Assembly (NCBI GenBank): GCA_003116975.1 | Contig: BGKB01000180.1 | Location: 62,001 to 126,000 of the forward strand | Origin: Aurantiochytrium sp. KH105 | Lineage: Eukaryota; Sar; Bigyra; Thraustochytrida; Thraustochytriidae | Direction of reading: 5' to 3' | Length of the DNA stretch: 64,000 nucleotides | Shown here: positions 54,551-63,129 of the stretch, one piece after another | Layout: every line of letters begins with the position of its first letter | Numbering within the stretch: the first letter of the stretch is position 1 | Notes under the pieces: model-generated | Database searches by the model: none | Seen by the model: only the letters and a program-made list of their open reading frames with translations | What the model was told of the DNA's origin: nothing | Made by a program: the position numbers and the translations under genes

Positions 54551-55122
54551 CCCACACGCGTAGTCTAGCTCCGAGGTGTGGTATACGAAACACTTAAAGT
54601 CAGTAGTGTTCCGTGCTTCGGAGTCTAACTTTACAGGCTGATTTTGGGCAAATTCTCCCACATCTAGCCTGCGCGAGGACTCCGCAAGGACTACGCAGCA
54701 AGCCAGATGAAGGAGGGAAGGCGGGCTAGCCTCCCGGAGTCCTCCCGGAGTCCTTGCAGAGGCTATGCGGAGGCTGAGCGGAGGGACGATAGGCGGAGTT
54801 TAGTCTCCCACACCTACTACCACAACAAGAATTGATTTGATAAGCGCTGGGGATGTATACATGCATGACCCTACATATACTACACCCATTTCTTCTTTTT
54901 CTTCTTCGTTTCCTGTCTTCTACTTTTACATCAAGAAATGAAAAAATAACGTTCTACTTTTCGCCATCGCCACCGAAGTCATGAGCTTGCTACATTCCCA
55001 TCGCCGAGTCATTCATCCAAGACAAGACGAGAAAAGACAAGAACACGGCGACTAATTGTAAGGAGAAGAAAACAACAGTATGAAACATTAAACCCGGTGA
55101 ATAAAACTTGCACAAGAGGTGG

Positions 55123-56187
55123 TCACTTTGACTGAAACTCTTGCATCACAACGTGAAGGTCATCGAGAAAGCGGAAGATGCCCGGAGTCCGGTTCACCCA
55201 GTCACGAAACTGGTCTTCCGACATACTCTCCGAGGAATCTAGACCCACATCTTCCCAAACACGGTCAGCAAACAGCGAATACGATCCGCGAAGCTTGTCC
55301 TTGAAACGAGGAAGTGGGCCATCTTCAATGAGAGCTACGGCCTCTCGCGCAGCATCGTGAAAGATTGAGGCCGGAACGGCGTCATCTCCATCTCCACAGG
55401 CTGAGATTTCGGCCATGCACTTGTTGCGTACCGTGTCGGAGACGTTCACTTGATCTGTAGCCCCGACTGCAAGATACTGATCCCAAAGGCTATCGGCATA
55501 GTCGCGCGAAAACGAGGTGGAAGGCTCGTCGGCAAGATATTCGACGGCATCCACGAAGCGCAGGAGCTCGTCGGCCACCTCTGACTTGAGGTAATCCTCG
55601 AAACACTCACGACCGAGTTCGACGTTGAGAACGTTTCGCAATCGCGTACCAAGCACGGCTGCGATCATGTCATTGAACTCGCGTCGCGAGATGCTCCCGT
55701 CGCGATTTGTGTCAAAGAGGCGAAAGGCAAGCTCGACGTTGTCCTGAGCCGATCCCCGATACGTGAGCACGCAAAAGGTGACGACGAACTCTTGCGCGTT
55801 GATGCTTCCGTTCTGGTCGGCATCGAAGAACATCCACAGCTTGCTAAAGAGCTCTGGCTCGACCTTGATGCCCATGGCCTTGAAGGCTTTGCGCATTTGC
55901 GTCTTATCCATTTCATCCTTGCCGTGGTCGCCGTTTACCAGAGCTTTGAACTTGGCTTCGAGATCTGCCGCTGCCTGCGAGTGTTGGCGGTCGATCGCGC
56001 GTTTCTCGCGCGCGAGGTTCTGCAGCTGTTTTTGCTTCACCGCGTCCGAGGTCACCGCCAGTGACTTGTGGCCCGGGAGAGTCAGCTGCTGCTCCTGCGG
56101 TCCGAGCGCCCTGCGCTGGCGCGCTTCAATCTCGCTCTTGGGGCCTGCCGGCGTGCACAGCAACTTGCGCAGCGCGTTCAGGCTCAT
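55123..56187 (-). CDS. EF-hand calcium-binding protein
   Basis: 354 residues from the ATG at 56187 (MSLNALRKLLCTPAGPKSEI). The frame is open to 56376 but only from GTG. A coiled-coil-like charged region (LQNLAREKRAIDRQHSQAAA) leads to a degenerate EF-hand near MDKTQMRKAFKAMGIKVEPE, then two canonical loops: DADQNGSINAQE and DTNRDGSISRRE, about 36 residues apart as in calcineurin-B/NCS-type pairs. The C-terminal ~170 residues are helical, with DDLHVVMQEFQSK at the end, and no known domain. The spacing and the GSAQDNVELAFRLFDTNRDG element resemble calcineurin-B-like sensors. It may regulate a membrane or kinase partner; none is evident nearby apart from the divergent LRR-kinase-TIR gene. Confidence 0.75.
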   Translation of the reverse strand: MSLNALRKLLCTPAGPKSEIEARQRRALGPQEQQLTLPGHKSLAVTSDAVKQKQLQNLAREKRAIDRQHSQAAADLEAKFKALVNGDHGKDEMDKTQMRKAFKAMGIKVEPELFSKLWMFFDADQNGSINAQEFVVTFCVLTYRGSAQDNVELAFRLFDTNRDGSISRREFNDMIAAVLGTRLRNVLNVELGRECFEDYLKSEVADELLRFVDAVEYLADEPSTSFSRDYADSLWDQYLAVGATDQVNVSDTVRNKCMAEISACGDGDDAVPASIFHDAAREAVALIEDGPLPRFKDKLRGSYSLFADRVWEDVGLDSSESMSEDQFRDWVNRTPGIFRFLDDLHVVMQEFQSK

Positions 56188-57607
56188 GACGGCCACGAAC
56201 CTTTTCCCCTCAGGCTGCACCTCGTCCTTCGCCACCAGCCAGCTCGTCCACCAGCTCGACAACCTCGCACGATCGGACGCGAGTGGACGCACCAGCGAAC
56301 TCGCGCGAGCTTGCCGACAAAGAGTACGAGCGCGGCGCGGCTGGTCCGGGTCTGCCCACGCAGCAGGCTCGCCCACGTTTTGCGTTTGCCCGTGCAGTCT
56401 GCGGTCTTACTTCGAGGGCAAGCTCTGGGCCGGGCAGGTCATCAGCCACGCGATATCTGTTTGTCTTCACGTACGCTAGGCCCTGCGTGCACGTGCCGCG
56501 CACGGGCCTCTTTCATTGCGCACCGGACCCAGCAGAAGTTAAGACAAATTTGAGTTCAATTATTCCGGATCTGGTGCGCGACGCACGGTGTCCAGCGTGG
56601 GCCATCTCGTGGACTTTCACCTCGCATCGCATCGCATCGCATCGCATCGCATCGCATCGCTGCGACATGCGCGCCGGGCTAGGTCGGGACAGGGCGAGGC
56701 GAGGCGCGCGAGCCTTGACCGCGCCGCTGCGCAGCGCCGCTGCGGCGGCGGCTGGCTGCTCAGAGCGCGCGCCCTCTTCACGGCTGACCTGGCGCGTGCC
56801 CTGGGTGGCCGGCCGGGCCAGTTGCCCTAACCAAACTTACACAGTTATTACTACTACTCGGGCAGGCACGCAAGCCATGGCAACGCAACACCAGCCAGGT
56901 CGCTGCTGCCTGCTGCCGCTGCTGCAGCTGCTGACGCAGCGCGACGGCCTGCGCGAGCGCCGGTGTGCCTGCGCGTCTACCGGCGTGCCTGCGCGCGAGA
57001 CGCAGACGCTAGCAGCTGCAGCAGCAGCTACGCCGAGTATCTTGGCGCGTGCGTCCGGCCACTGCGCACAGCCAAGGTATCAAGTAGCGCGGCAAAGGGG
57101 TGTGCACCGTGTAGGCAAGTGTCTATGCTTGTGGCAAAGCGCGACCATTTCTTATACACTGCATATCGACCGCCGCCAGTCCGTATTGCTACATCGGATT
57201 GCAGCCTATCGCATGCAGTGCTGCGCTGCAGCCGCCGGTTGATGCGATGCGCAGGCGACAGCTTGGTGCGACGCGTGCAGAGGAAGGAAGAAAGTTGAAA
57301 GGAAGGCAAAGGTGGAAGGAGAGGGAAAGGAGGCGAGGAGGCGAGGAGGGCCCGGGGACCCGCGCGACCCCGCGGGAAAGGTGTGTATTGAACGGATCTC
57401 TTTCATGTAGTCTGTATGACGTGAACCTGAAGTTGGCTTGGCTTATTTGTGGCTTGCCTTACCTCGGCTTGGTGATGCTGTGATGGTTGATGTGCGAACG
57501 ATGTGCGAGGAAGATAAAGGGGCGCTGCTTTTGATGAGTAGCCAGCCACTCGCGACCAAAGGAGAGGCAGAATCATTAATTTGCCACGGCTGCCAGGCGC
57601 GGCAGCC
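56188..57607. other. Long divergent region upstream of LRR-kinase-TIR gene
   Basis: 1.4 kb with the GCATC run at 56623-56660, GC-rich sequence with CTGCTG/CAGCAG words near 56900-57040, and purine-rich GAGGCGAGGAGG words near 57310-57350. No gene supported. This is one of the two longest gene-free stretches and probably carries two promoters. Confidence 0.5.
56623..56660 (+). repeat. GCATC pentanucleotide microsatellite
   Basis: About seven and a half perfect units of GCATC between two divergent genes. Confidence 0.95.
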
Positions 57608-60600
57608 ATGGAGATGCGCGAGGCCGTGCGCAAGGCGCTCGCCGCCGTCGAAGCGGGCTGCGAAGAAGTCGTCCTCAAAGACGCTCAGCTCACAGCGAAC
57701 GAGCTCGCGAGTATCGTCGAGGTCTTGCAGAAAGACACCAAGGTACGAAAGCTTGACCTCTCCGGCAATCCAGAGCTTGGATCGCAAGCGGGCGATCTCC
57801 TGCGATCCTTGCTCCAAGTGAACGCAAGCCTCGAGGAAATCGACCTCTCTGGCTGCTCAGGTATTGGGTCAAATGGTGTCGGGCGACTTGCCGGCGGCCT
57901 GCGCGTGAACATGTCCCTGCGAGCGCTGCATCTACGCAACACCGAGATCGGGGGGTTGATGGGCAGCAAGCAGTTGTCGCGCGCGCTGCGAGCGAATTGC
58001 TCACTGGAGCATCTCGACCTTCGCATGAACGGCCTCGGGCCCAGAGGCATCAAGCATTTGGCCAAAGCGCTGGCCAAGAACCAAAGTTTGCAGGTTCTCA
58101 ATATTAGCGAGAACGACATCTCCGACGAAGGCGCCGTGCTTATTTCTAAAACCCTGCGCGAGAATCGCAGTCTCGAGAAGCTCGACATGTGGCGCAATGG
58201 AATCGGCGAGCACGGAGCCTCGCATTTGCGCGAGGCCGTGCGCCAAAATTCGGTGCTGCAGACTCTAAACGCAGAAAACGTCATTCACCGGAACGATCAC
58301 GCAAGAAGAGTCTTCCACAAACCACCATCATCGCCAACCAGTCCTGGCGCCGACCCTAACGCCCCGATGGACAGACAGAGTGCGCAACTCTTTCGGTGTC
58401 TCTTTCTGCACACCGCCGACGGCGACATGAGCTTTCGAACTGCTGGTGCAATCAGTGAAGAAGGCGAGGAGAACGAGGATGATGACGGTGGCGATGAGGA
58501 ATGCGAAAGCATGGGCGCTTTCGCAGCGGGTGCGCACGAAGCCCAAGCCCTCACGATTGATGGACCCGACGCGCAGAGCATGCTATGGGAAAGCACGCCC
58601 ATCGAGCCACTGCAATTCTCTCCAGAAGCTTTTCGTCTTGCGCGAGACGAAACAGATCTCTTTGTCTGGTGCATTGATCGTCTCTCCGAAAGCGAGGCGT
58701 ATCGCACCATCCTGCATGGTCCGCTGCGGACGTCAAGGCTGTGGCTACAAGAGATGCCGGGGGACCTTATCCCGATGGCGCACTTGATTATGGGCAACCG
58801 CGAGTCGCCGACCGGCGCCGAGATGGTGTGCACCAAGATTTTCAACAAGATGACCATTCATGAGGGTCGGCTGCTTTTCAAGGCCAAAGATAGCGCAGGG
58901 CGCACCTTTCGCTCGCTCGCCTCTGGCCATGCCAGTGACAACGTTGTAGCATGGGCAAAAGGTTACGGGACTTATCTCTTGCGGTACGACGTGCAAGACG
59001 GACCCCCTGTACACGAGAGCAAAACGTGCGCCGTTCACTTTGCCACCGATATCGTCAACGAGCAGGAAGTGGCGCTAAAGATCATGAAGGATGCCGAGCA
59101 GTTTCGCAACGAGCTCATTTCACGCGGGCTCATCTCGCCCAACGACAAGCTCGAGACCCTCTCCGATGTCTTGGAGGCCAGTCCAGAGGCCGAGAGCCGT
59201 CTGACCCACGTCGTTCCCATCGTGCGCGCTCATTGCGCCGACAAGTGCATTGTCATGCCACGCGCGACTCGCTCTCTCTTCGAGGCCATTAACACGGAGC
59301 AGTTTGTCGGTCGTCAGCTTGGAAAAATTCGCGCAATTGCGCACGCGCTTGCGGTGGCGCTGCTCGAGCTTCAGGTCCAGGGCCGAATTCACGCAGACAT
59401 CAAACCACGAAATTTCGTTCGCGTCTCTAAGAGCTCACCGCAAACTTTTGAGGCAGCCAACGGCGCCTTGGACCTGAGTGCGAGTTGGCGGGGCACTTCG
59501 TCCAGGTCGGTTCGCAGCGACACATTTGATGAGAGCGACGGTGTAGAAGTCGACGCAGACTCATCCTGTCCTGCGGGAAGCAACGAGGTCTGGCAGCTCA
59601 TTGACCTCGACGCATCTGTCAAGCTCGGCGAACTTGCCGGCGAAAAGCACAGTAGTGGGTACTGCCCCCCAGAACTCGCTCGCAACCTCTTTCCCCACGG
59701 TGCGAGCGGGACCGTGGTTGCGGGTTCGGGGTTTGATGTGTGGAGTTTTGGCGCGATCCTCTACCAGATGCTCTCCGGTACAAAGCTCTTCATGGTAGAC
59801 GAGACGGACGATAACCTCGTCAATTTTTACGAAAAAGCCGAGCTTTGCAACTGGATTGCAATCGACCGCGACCGTCTTGATCGCATCAACAATGTTGAGT
59901 GGCCGCGGTGGGAAATGGAATACGCCAAGGACCTTGTGCGTGGCTGTCTTATGGGTGACCCCTCGGAACGTCTGCAGCTTGCGGACGTTCTCAAACATCC
60001 CTTTTTTACGACGGCTCGAGGCCGGGCCTCGCTGGCAGAACGCGTAGACGCTGCAGCAGCTGCTGCGGCTGCTACTGTTGCTGCCACTGGCAATTCTTCT
60101 GGCACGAAAGCTTTATCGACGGAGTCCAAAGACGAAGGTGAATCAATATCGGGGTCGTCGCCGCCGCCCATGGACGCCACAAGACGCATTCTGTCTTTCC
60201 GGGTCAAGGTCGAGCAGCCGTCAGGGGGCGGCGCTGCACGAGCCAAAGGTCTTCCCCAGCGCAGACGCGCAGAGCTCGAGACGGTTTTCCCGCAGCGATA
60301 CCATTATTTCCTCTCGCACATGCAAAAGGAGGCCGCCGGTATCGTCAAGGACCTGTACCTGAATCTGACCGAGGCTCGATGTTTAGCATGGATCGACATG
60401 CATGCTGAGGATCTGACGCAGGAATCGATGCGCCAAGGTGTCGAGAACTCGAGCTATTACGTCCTCGTGCTCACGCGCAACGTACTTTTCCGGCCCTTTT
60501 GCGTAATGGAGCTCTTTTGGGCGATTCAACACCATGGGGACGAGTCGGAGCGGCGTATCTTCTTTATTGTGGAAGAAGATTCGCGTTTTTCGCCTTGGAA

Positions 60601-61483
60601 TCAGGATCTCGATGTGCCTTGGCTTTCCACGGGAGAGCTCGCCGAGGCGCTTCGGGCTTGCAAAGGGGCGGGATTGACCTCGGAGGCTGAGGCAAGTCGC
60701 ACTGAGGCGTACCACGCAGCGCAGAGCGCGCTCAAGGCTGGCCTGCAATCTTTGCTGGAAAGTGATGCCCGTGCGGATCCTCGTCTTGGTGTCGATGACA
60801 TTCTGTGTGCTGCGAAAAAGTACGTGACACAAGGCGTAAAAATTCCGTACCGCCGCCGAGCTTTTGAGGAAGCGGCCATGATCGAGGAGCTGCTCGCAGT
60901 GAGCAGCTATTGCTCGCCGCACGCTTTGCGCGAGTCCGCGGCTGCTGGGGACCAGTCCTCGCAAGAGGATGCCACAGTGAAGGATGTCTATATTTTATAC
61001 CACGAAAGTGGTGCTACCGTGGCCAAGGAATTGGCGAGCTCGATGCGAGAGAGTCCGGGTGTGCAGCTCCATGGCGATCATTATACGCTGCAGTCGCAGG
61101 TTCTTGCGACCGCAATGGTGCAAAAGCTGCAACGGAGGGTCAAAGCAGATGCATTGCTCATCATTCTCCTCAAGGACGGATTTTTTAACAAGGGCAGCTC
61201 GCTTGTGCAGGAAGTCTTGCAGTCTTGGGTATGCGAGCAGGGGCGACCATTTGTCATGTTGCAATACGATTGGTCCTTTGGCGGGCCGGAACAGGAAGGG
61301 GTGCAGCCAGAGTTACGTTCTGCACTTTTCGATCTCACAGAAATTATGCCGTATCGTAAGCTTGAGCGCAAACATGAGCATCACGCCATGCTCAAGGAGA
61401 CGAAGCGTCGACTCATGCTCAACGCCGCGAGATATGAGGCTGCATCAACGGCGTTGAGGAAGACCATGCTTGCTCATACGTAG
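57608..61483 (+). CDS. LRR - protein kinase - TIR multidomain protein
   Basis: 1291 residues from the ATG at 57608 (MEMREAVRKALAAVEAG). Residues ~28-228 are RNI-type leucine-rich repeats (KLDLSGNPELGSQAGDLLRS, EEIDLSGCSGIGSNGVGRLA, QVLNISENDISDEGAVLISK). An acidic linker follows. A kinase domain spans ~455-800: Lys in VALKIM (~489), IHADIKPRNF (~594), LIDLDASVKL replacing DFG (~666), CPPELAR, DVWSFGAILYQMLSG, PSERLQLADVLKHPFF. After an Ala-rich linker, ~896-1010 is a TIR domain: YHYFLSHMQ, WIDMHAEDLTQESMRQGVEN, SYYVLVLTRNVLFRPFCVME, with the Glu (~966) at the position of the TIR NADase glutamate. A second, weaker TIR-like unit runs from ~1125 (VYILYHESG, LLIILLKDGFFNKGSSLVQE). No transmembrane segment, so cytosolic. 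Immune or cell-death signalling is inferred. Stops with TAG. Confidence 0.85.
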   Translation: MEMREAVRKALAAVEAGCEEVVLKDAQLTANELASIVEVLQKDTKVRKLDLSGNPELGSQAGDLLRSLLQVNASLEEIDLSGCSGIGSNGVGRLAGGLRVNMSLRALHLRNTEIGGLMGSKQLSRALRANCSLEHLDLRMNGLGPRGIKHLAKALAKNQSLQVLNISENDISDEGAVLISKTLRENRSLEKLDMWRNGIGEHGASHLREAVRQNSVLQTLNAENVIHRNDHARRVFHKPPSSPTSPGADPNAPMDRQSAQLFRCLFLHTADGDMSFRTAGAISEEGEENEDDDGGDEECESMGAFAAGAHEAQALTIDGPDAQSMLWESTPIEPLQFSPEAFRLARDETDLFVWCIDRLSESEAYRTILHGPLRTSRLWLQEMPGDLIPMAHLIMGNRESPTGAEMVCTKIFNKMTIHEGRLLFKAKDSAGRTFRSLASGHASDNVVAWAKGYGTYLLRYDVQDGPPVHESKTCAVHFATDIVNEQEVALKIMKDAEQFRNELISRGLISPNDKLETLSDVLEASPEAESRLTHVVPIVRAHCADKCIVMPRATRSLFEAINTEQFVGRQLGKIRAIAHALAVALLELQVQGRIHADIKPRNFVRVSKSSPQTFEAANGALDLSASWRGTSSRSVRSDTFDESDGVEVDADSSCPAGSNEVWQLIDLDASVKLGELAGEKHSSGYCPPELARNLFPHGASGTVVAGSGFDVWSFGAILYQMLSGTKLFMVDETDDNLVNFYEKAELCNWIAIDRDRLDRINNVEWPRWEMEYAKDLVRGCLMGDPSERLQLADVLKHPFFTTARGRASLAERVDAAAAAAAATVAATGNSSGTKALSTESKDEGESISGSSPPPMDATRRILSFRVKVEQPSGGGAARAKGLPQRRRAELETVFPQRYHYFLSHMQKEAAGIVKDLYLNLTEARCLAWIDMHAEDLTQESMRQGVENSSYYVLVLTRNVLFRPFCVMELFWAIQHHGDESERRIFFIVEEDSRFSPWNQDLDVPWLSTGELAEALRACKGAGLTSEAEASRTEAYHAAQSALKAGLQSLLESDARADPRLGVDDILCAAKKYVTQGVKIPYRRRAFEEAAMIEELLAVSSYCSPHALRESAAAGDQSSQEDATVKDVYILYHESGATVAKELASSMRESPGVQLHGDHYTLQSQVLATAMVQKLQRRVKADALLIILLKDGFFNKGSSLVQEVLQSWVCEQGRPFVMLQYDWSFGGPEQEGVQPELRSALFDLTEIMPYRKLERKHEHHAMLKETKRRLMLNAARYEAASTALRKTMLAHT

Positions 61484-61783
61484 CTCTCCTCATGGAAGTC
61501 AAGTATCCAGAAGACAAGACGAGACGAGACGAGACGAGACGAGACAAGACGAAGGCACACGATTCAGGAATTTGCTTTGCGTCGATATGTGGAAAAGGGA
61601 CTTTTGCAGCATGTCTCCGTGAAACTATTAATTTGTTTCCCTTTGATGTTGTTGCCACTCACTGTCAAGAAAGAAACAGGAAAAAACGAAATGGGAAGAC
61701 ATCAGATTTCCTACCGTTATACTTAGTAATTTGAAAACAAGGCTCGACACAGTTTTTTGAACTGCACTAACGCATTTGCCTTC
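61484..61783. other. Intergenic region, convergent genes
   Basis: 300 bp with a GAGAC pentamer run at about 61519-61546. Nothing else recognised. Confidence 0.6.
61519..61546 (+). repeat. GAGAC pentanucleotide microsatellite
   Basis: About five units of ACGAG/GAGAC, 35 bp after the stop of the LRR-kinase-TIR gene. Confidence 0.9.
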
Positions 61784-62773
61784 TTAGTGTCCATGGCCGT
61801 GGCAAGGCTTACCACCGTGAGAATGGCCGTGGCCGCCATCGTGCGAATGGCCATGACCACCGCCGTGCGAGTGGCTCTCCTCGTGTCCGTGGCCATGGCA
61901 GGGCTGGCCGCCATGAGAGTGGCCGTGGCCACCACCAGAAATCTTCTCCATGAGCATCTGAAAGGCCTGAAAGCGCATCATGGACTCGGCGTCCTCCTCC
62001 GAAGGGTTCTCGAGGTAAGCCGAGGCCTCCTTGGGGTCCATGGCCTGAAGCTTTTGCTGAAGCTTGAGACCCTCCTGCTGAAGGCCAACAGCAAACTTTT
62101 GGGCTTCCTCGCCCGAAAGGGTCGTGAGCTTCTTCATGATCTCCTCCTGAACGCGCTCAAACTTTGCCTCCCGCAGTTTGCGCATCACCCACGCTTCCCT
62201 GCCGAGCATCAAGGTGCCCTCGACGTCGTCCTCGACCCGGGTAAAGTCCTCAATGTGCTTGGCGAGAACCGTCTTTTCATCCTCGTCGAGATCGTCGCCA
62301 GAGAGGCGAAAGCCGGCGTTCATGACCGCGTTGGACGCCTTGGCCTGGTCGACGCCGTACTTTTCCCAGATATCCATGTACAGCTTGTCGATGGCGTCGC
62401 GCACGCGGGCGTAGCGCTCTTTGGTGACCTCCTCGTCCACGTCCGGGGTCGCAAGGGGCAAATCGGTCAGCTTTTCCTCGAGAGAGGTCTTGAACTCTGT
62501 CGACTTGAGCGCCTCCACTGCATCCCTGAAGAACCAAATGAGAAGCTCCGTGGACACTTCTCCGTCAGCGGCGCCCGCTTTGGCGGCGTCGGCCGAGAGC
62601 GCGTCGGCATCCACGCCGAGGTCGAGATCGCCCATGATGGCCGCCAGCTCCTCGTCCTTGGTCCCGGACTTGAGCGCCTGCTTCACGAGCTCTTGGATCT
62701 TCGCGTCCTTCTCGCGGCCCTCCTTCTTGAGCTCCTCCACGCGCGCCTGCAGCTCCTCTACGCGGCTCGCCAT
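61784..62773 (-). CDS. Coiled-coil protein with His/Gly-rich metal-binding tail
   Basis: 329 residues. Starts MASRVEELQARVEELKKEGR, a short coiled coil, followed by an all-helical charged body (ELLIWFFRDAVEALKSTEFK, YARVRDAIDKLYMDIWEKYG, REAWVMRKLREAKFERVQEE). The last ~55 residues are HGHSHGG/PCHGHGH repeats with about 24 His, as in HypB, UreE or ZIP-type metal-buffering tails. Two PCHGHGH motifs add cysteines. Zinc, nickel or copper binding is likely; the body domain is not recognised. No signal peptide or membrane segment. It is convergent with the LRR-kinase-TIR gene. Confidence 0.75.
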   Translation of the reverse strand: MASRVEELQARVEELKKEGREKDAKIQELVKQALKSGTKDEELAAIMGDLDLGVDADALSADAAKAGAADGEVSTELLIWFFRDAVEALKSTEFKTSLEEKLTDLPLATPDVDEEVTKERYARVRDAIDKLYMDIWEKYGVDQAKASNAVMNAGFRLSGDDLDEDEKTVLAKHIEDFTRVEDDVEGTLMLGREAWVMRKLREAKFERVQEEIMKKLTTLSGEEAQKFAVGLQQEGLKLQQKLQAMDPKEASAYLENPSEEDAESMMRFQAFQMLMEKISGGGHGHSHGGQPCHGHGHEESHSHGGGHGHSHDGGHGHSHGGKPCHGHGH

Positions 62774-63129
62774 CTTCTCGTGTTCTTCTTCGCGCCTTTC
62801 GCGATGCCGCCGACGGCGACGACGGAAGCGCGGCTTGCGGCGGCGGGCTGGGACTGCGGCTGTGGCGGCGGCCGACGCGCGCGCGCGTGCGTGCTTGCTT
62901 GCGTGCTTGCGTGCTTGCCTGGCTGGCTGGCTGGCTGGCGTGCTCGCGGGCGGGGCTGCGAACGCTGCGAAAGCTGTTTGCTTTCGCCCTCTTTGGTGGT
63001 CGCTCGCTCGCTCCCTCCCTTGCTCGCAGTGCGGGGATCAAGATCAAGCGCGAGGAGTCAATGGGTCAAAGACAATGGGTCCAAAGGCCTTTGCAAGGCC
63101 GAGCACTACTACCGATGATGGACCAAGTT
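62774..63129. other. Intergenic region with tetranucleotide-type repeats
   Basis: Contains the GTGCTTGC and GGCT runs at 62885-62938 in the promoter side of the His-tail gene. Nothing else recognised. Confidence 0.6.
62885..62938 (+). repeat. GCTT/GTGC and GGCT microsatellite
   Basis: Imperfect GTGCTTGC units, then five GGCT units. Non-coding. Confidence 0.9.

Larger units (their letters stand above)
53894..55122. other. Large intergenic region with two kinds of repeats
   Basis: Promoter side of the REase-pseudokinase gene, then the TTGTCGGGCTCCCT repeats (54120-54295), then AT-mixed DNA with ACAACA/TGTTG hairpins (54405-54550) and GGAGTCCT/CGGAGGCT words (54660-54800). No gene supported. 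Confidence 0.6.

Noticed and set aside
61757-63118. 453-codon plus-strand open frame over the His-tail gene
   Set aside because: It is the complement of the coiled-coil/His-rich protein; its product is an unnatural Leu/Val/Ala string, and it starts from a non-ATG codon.
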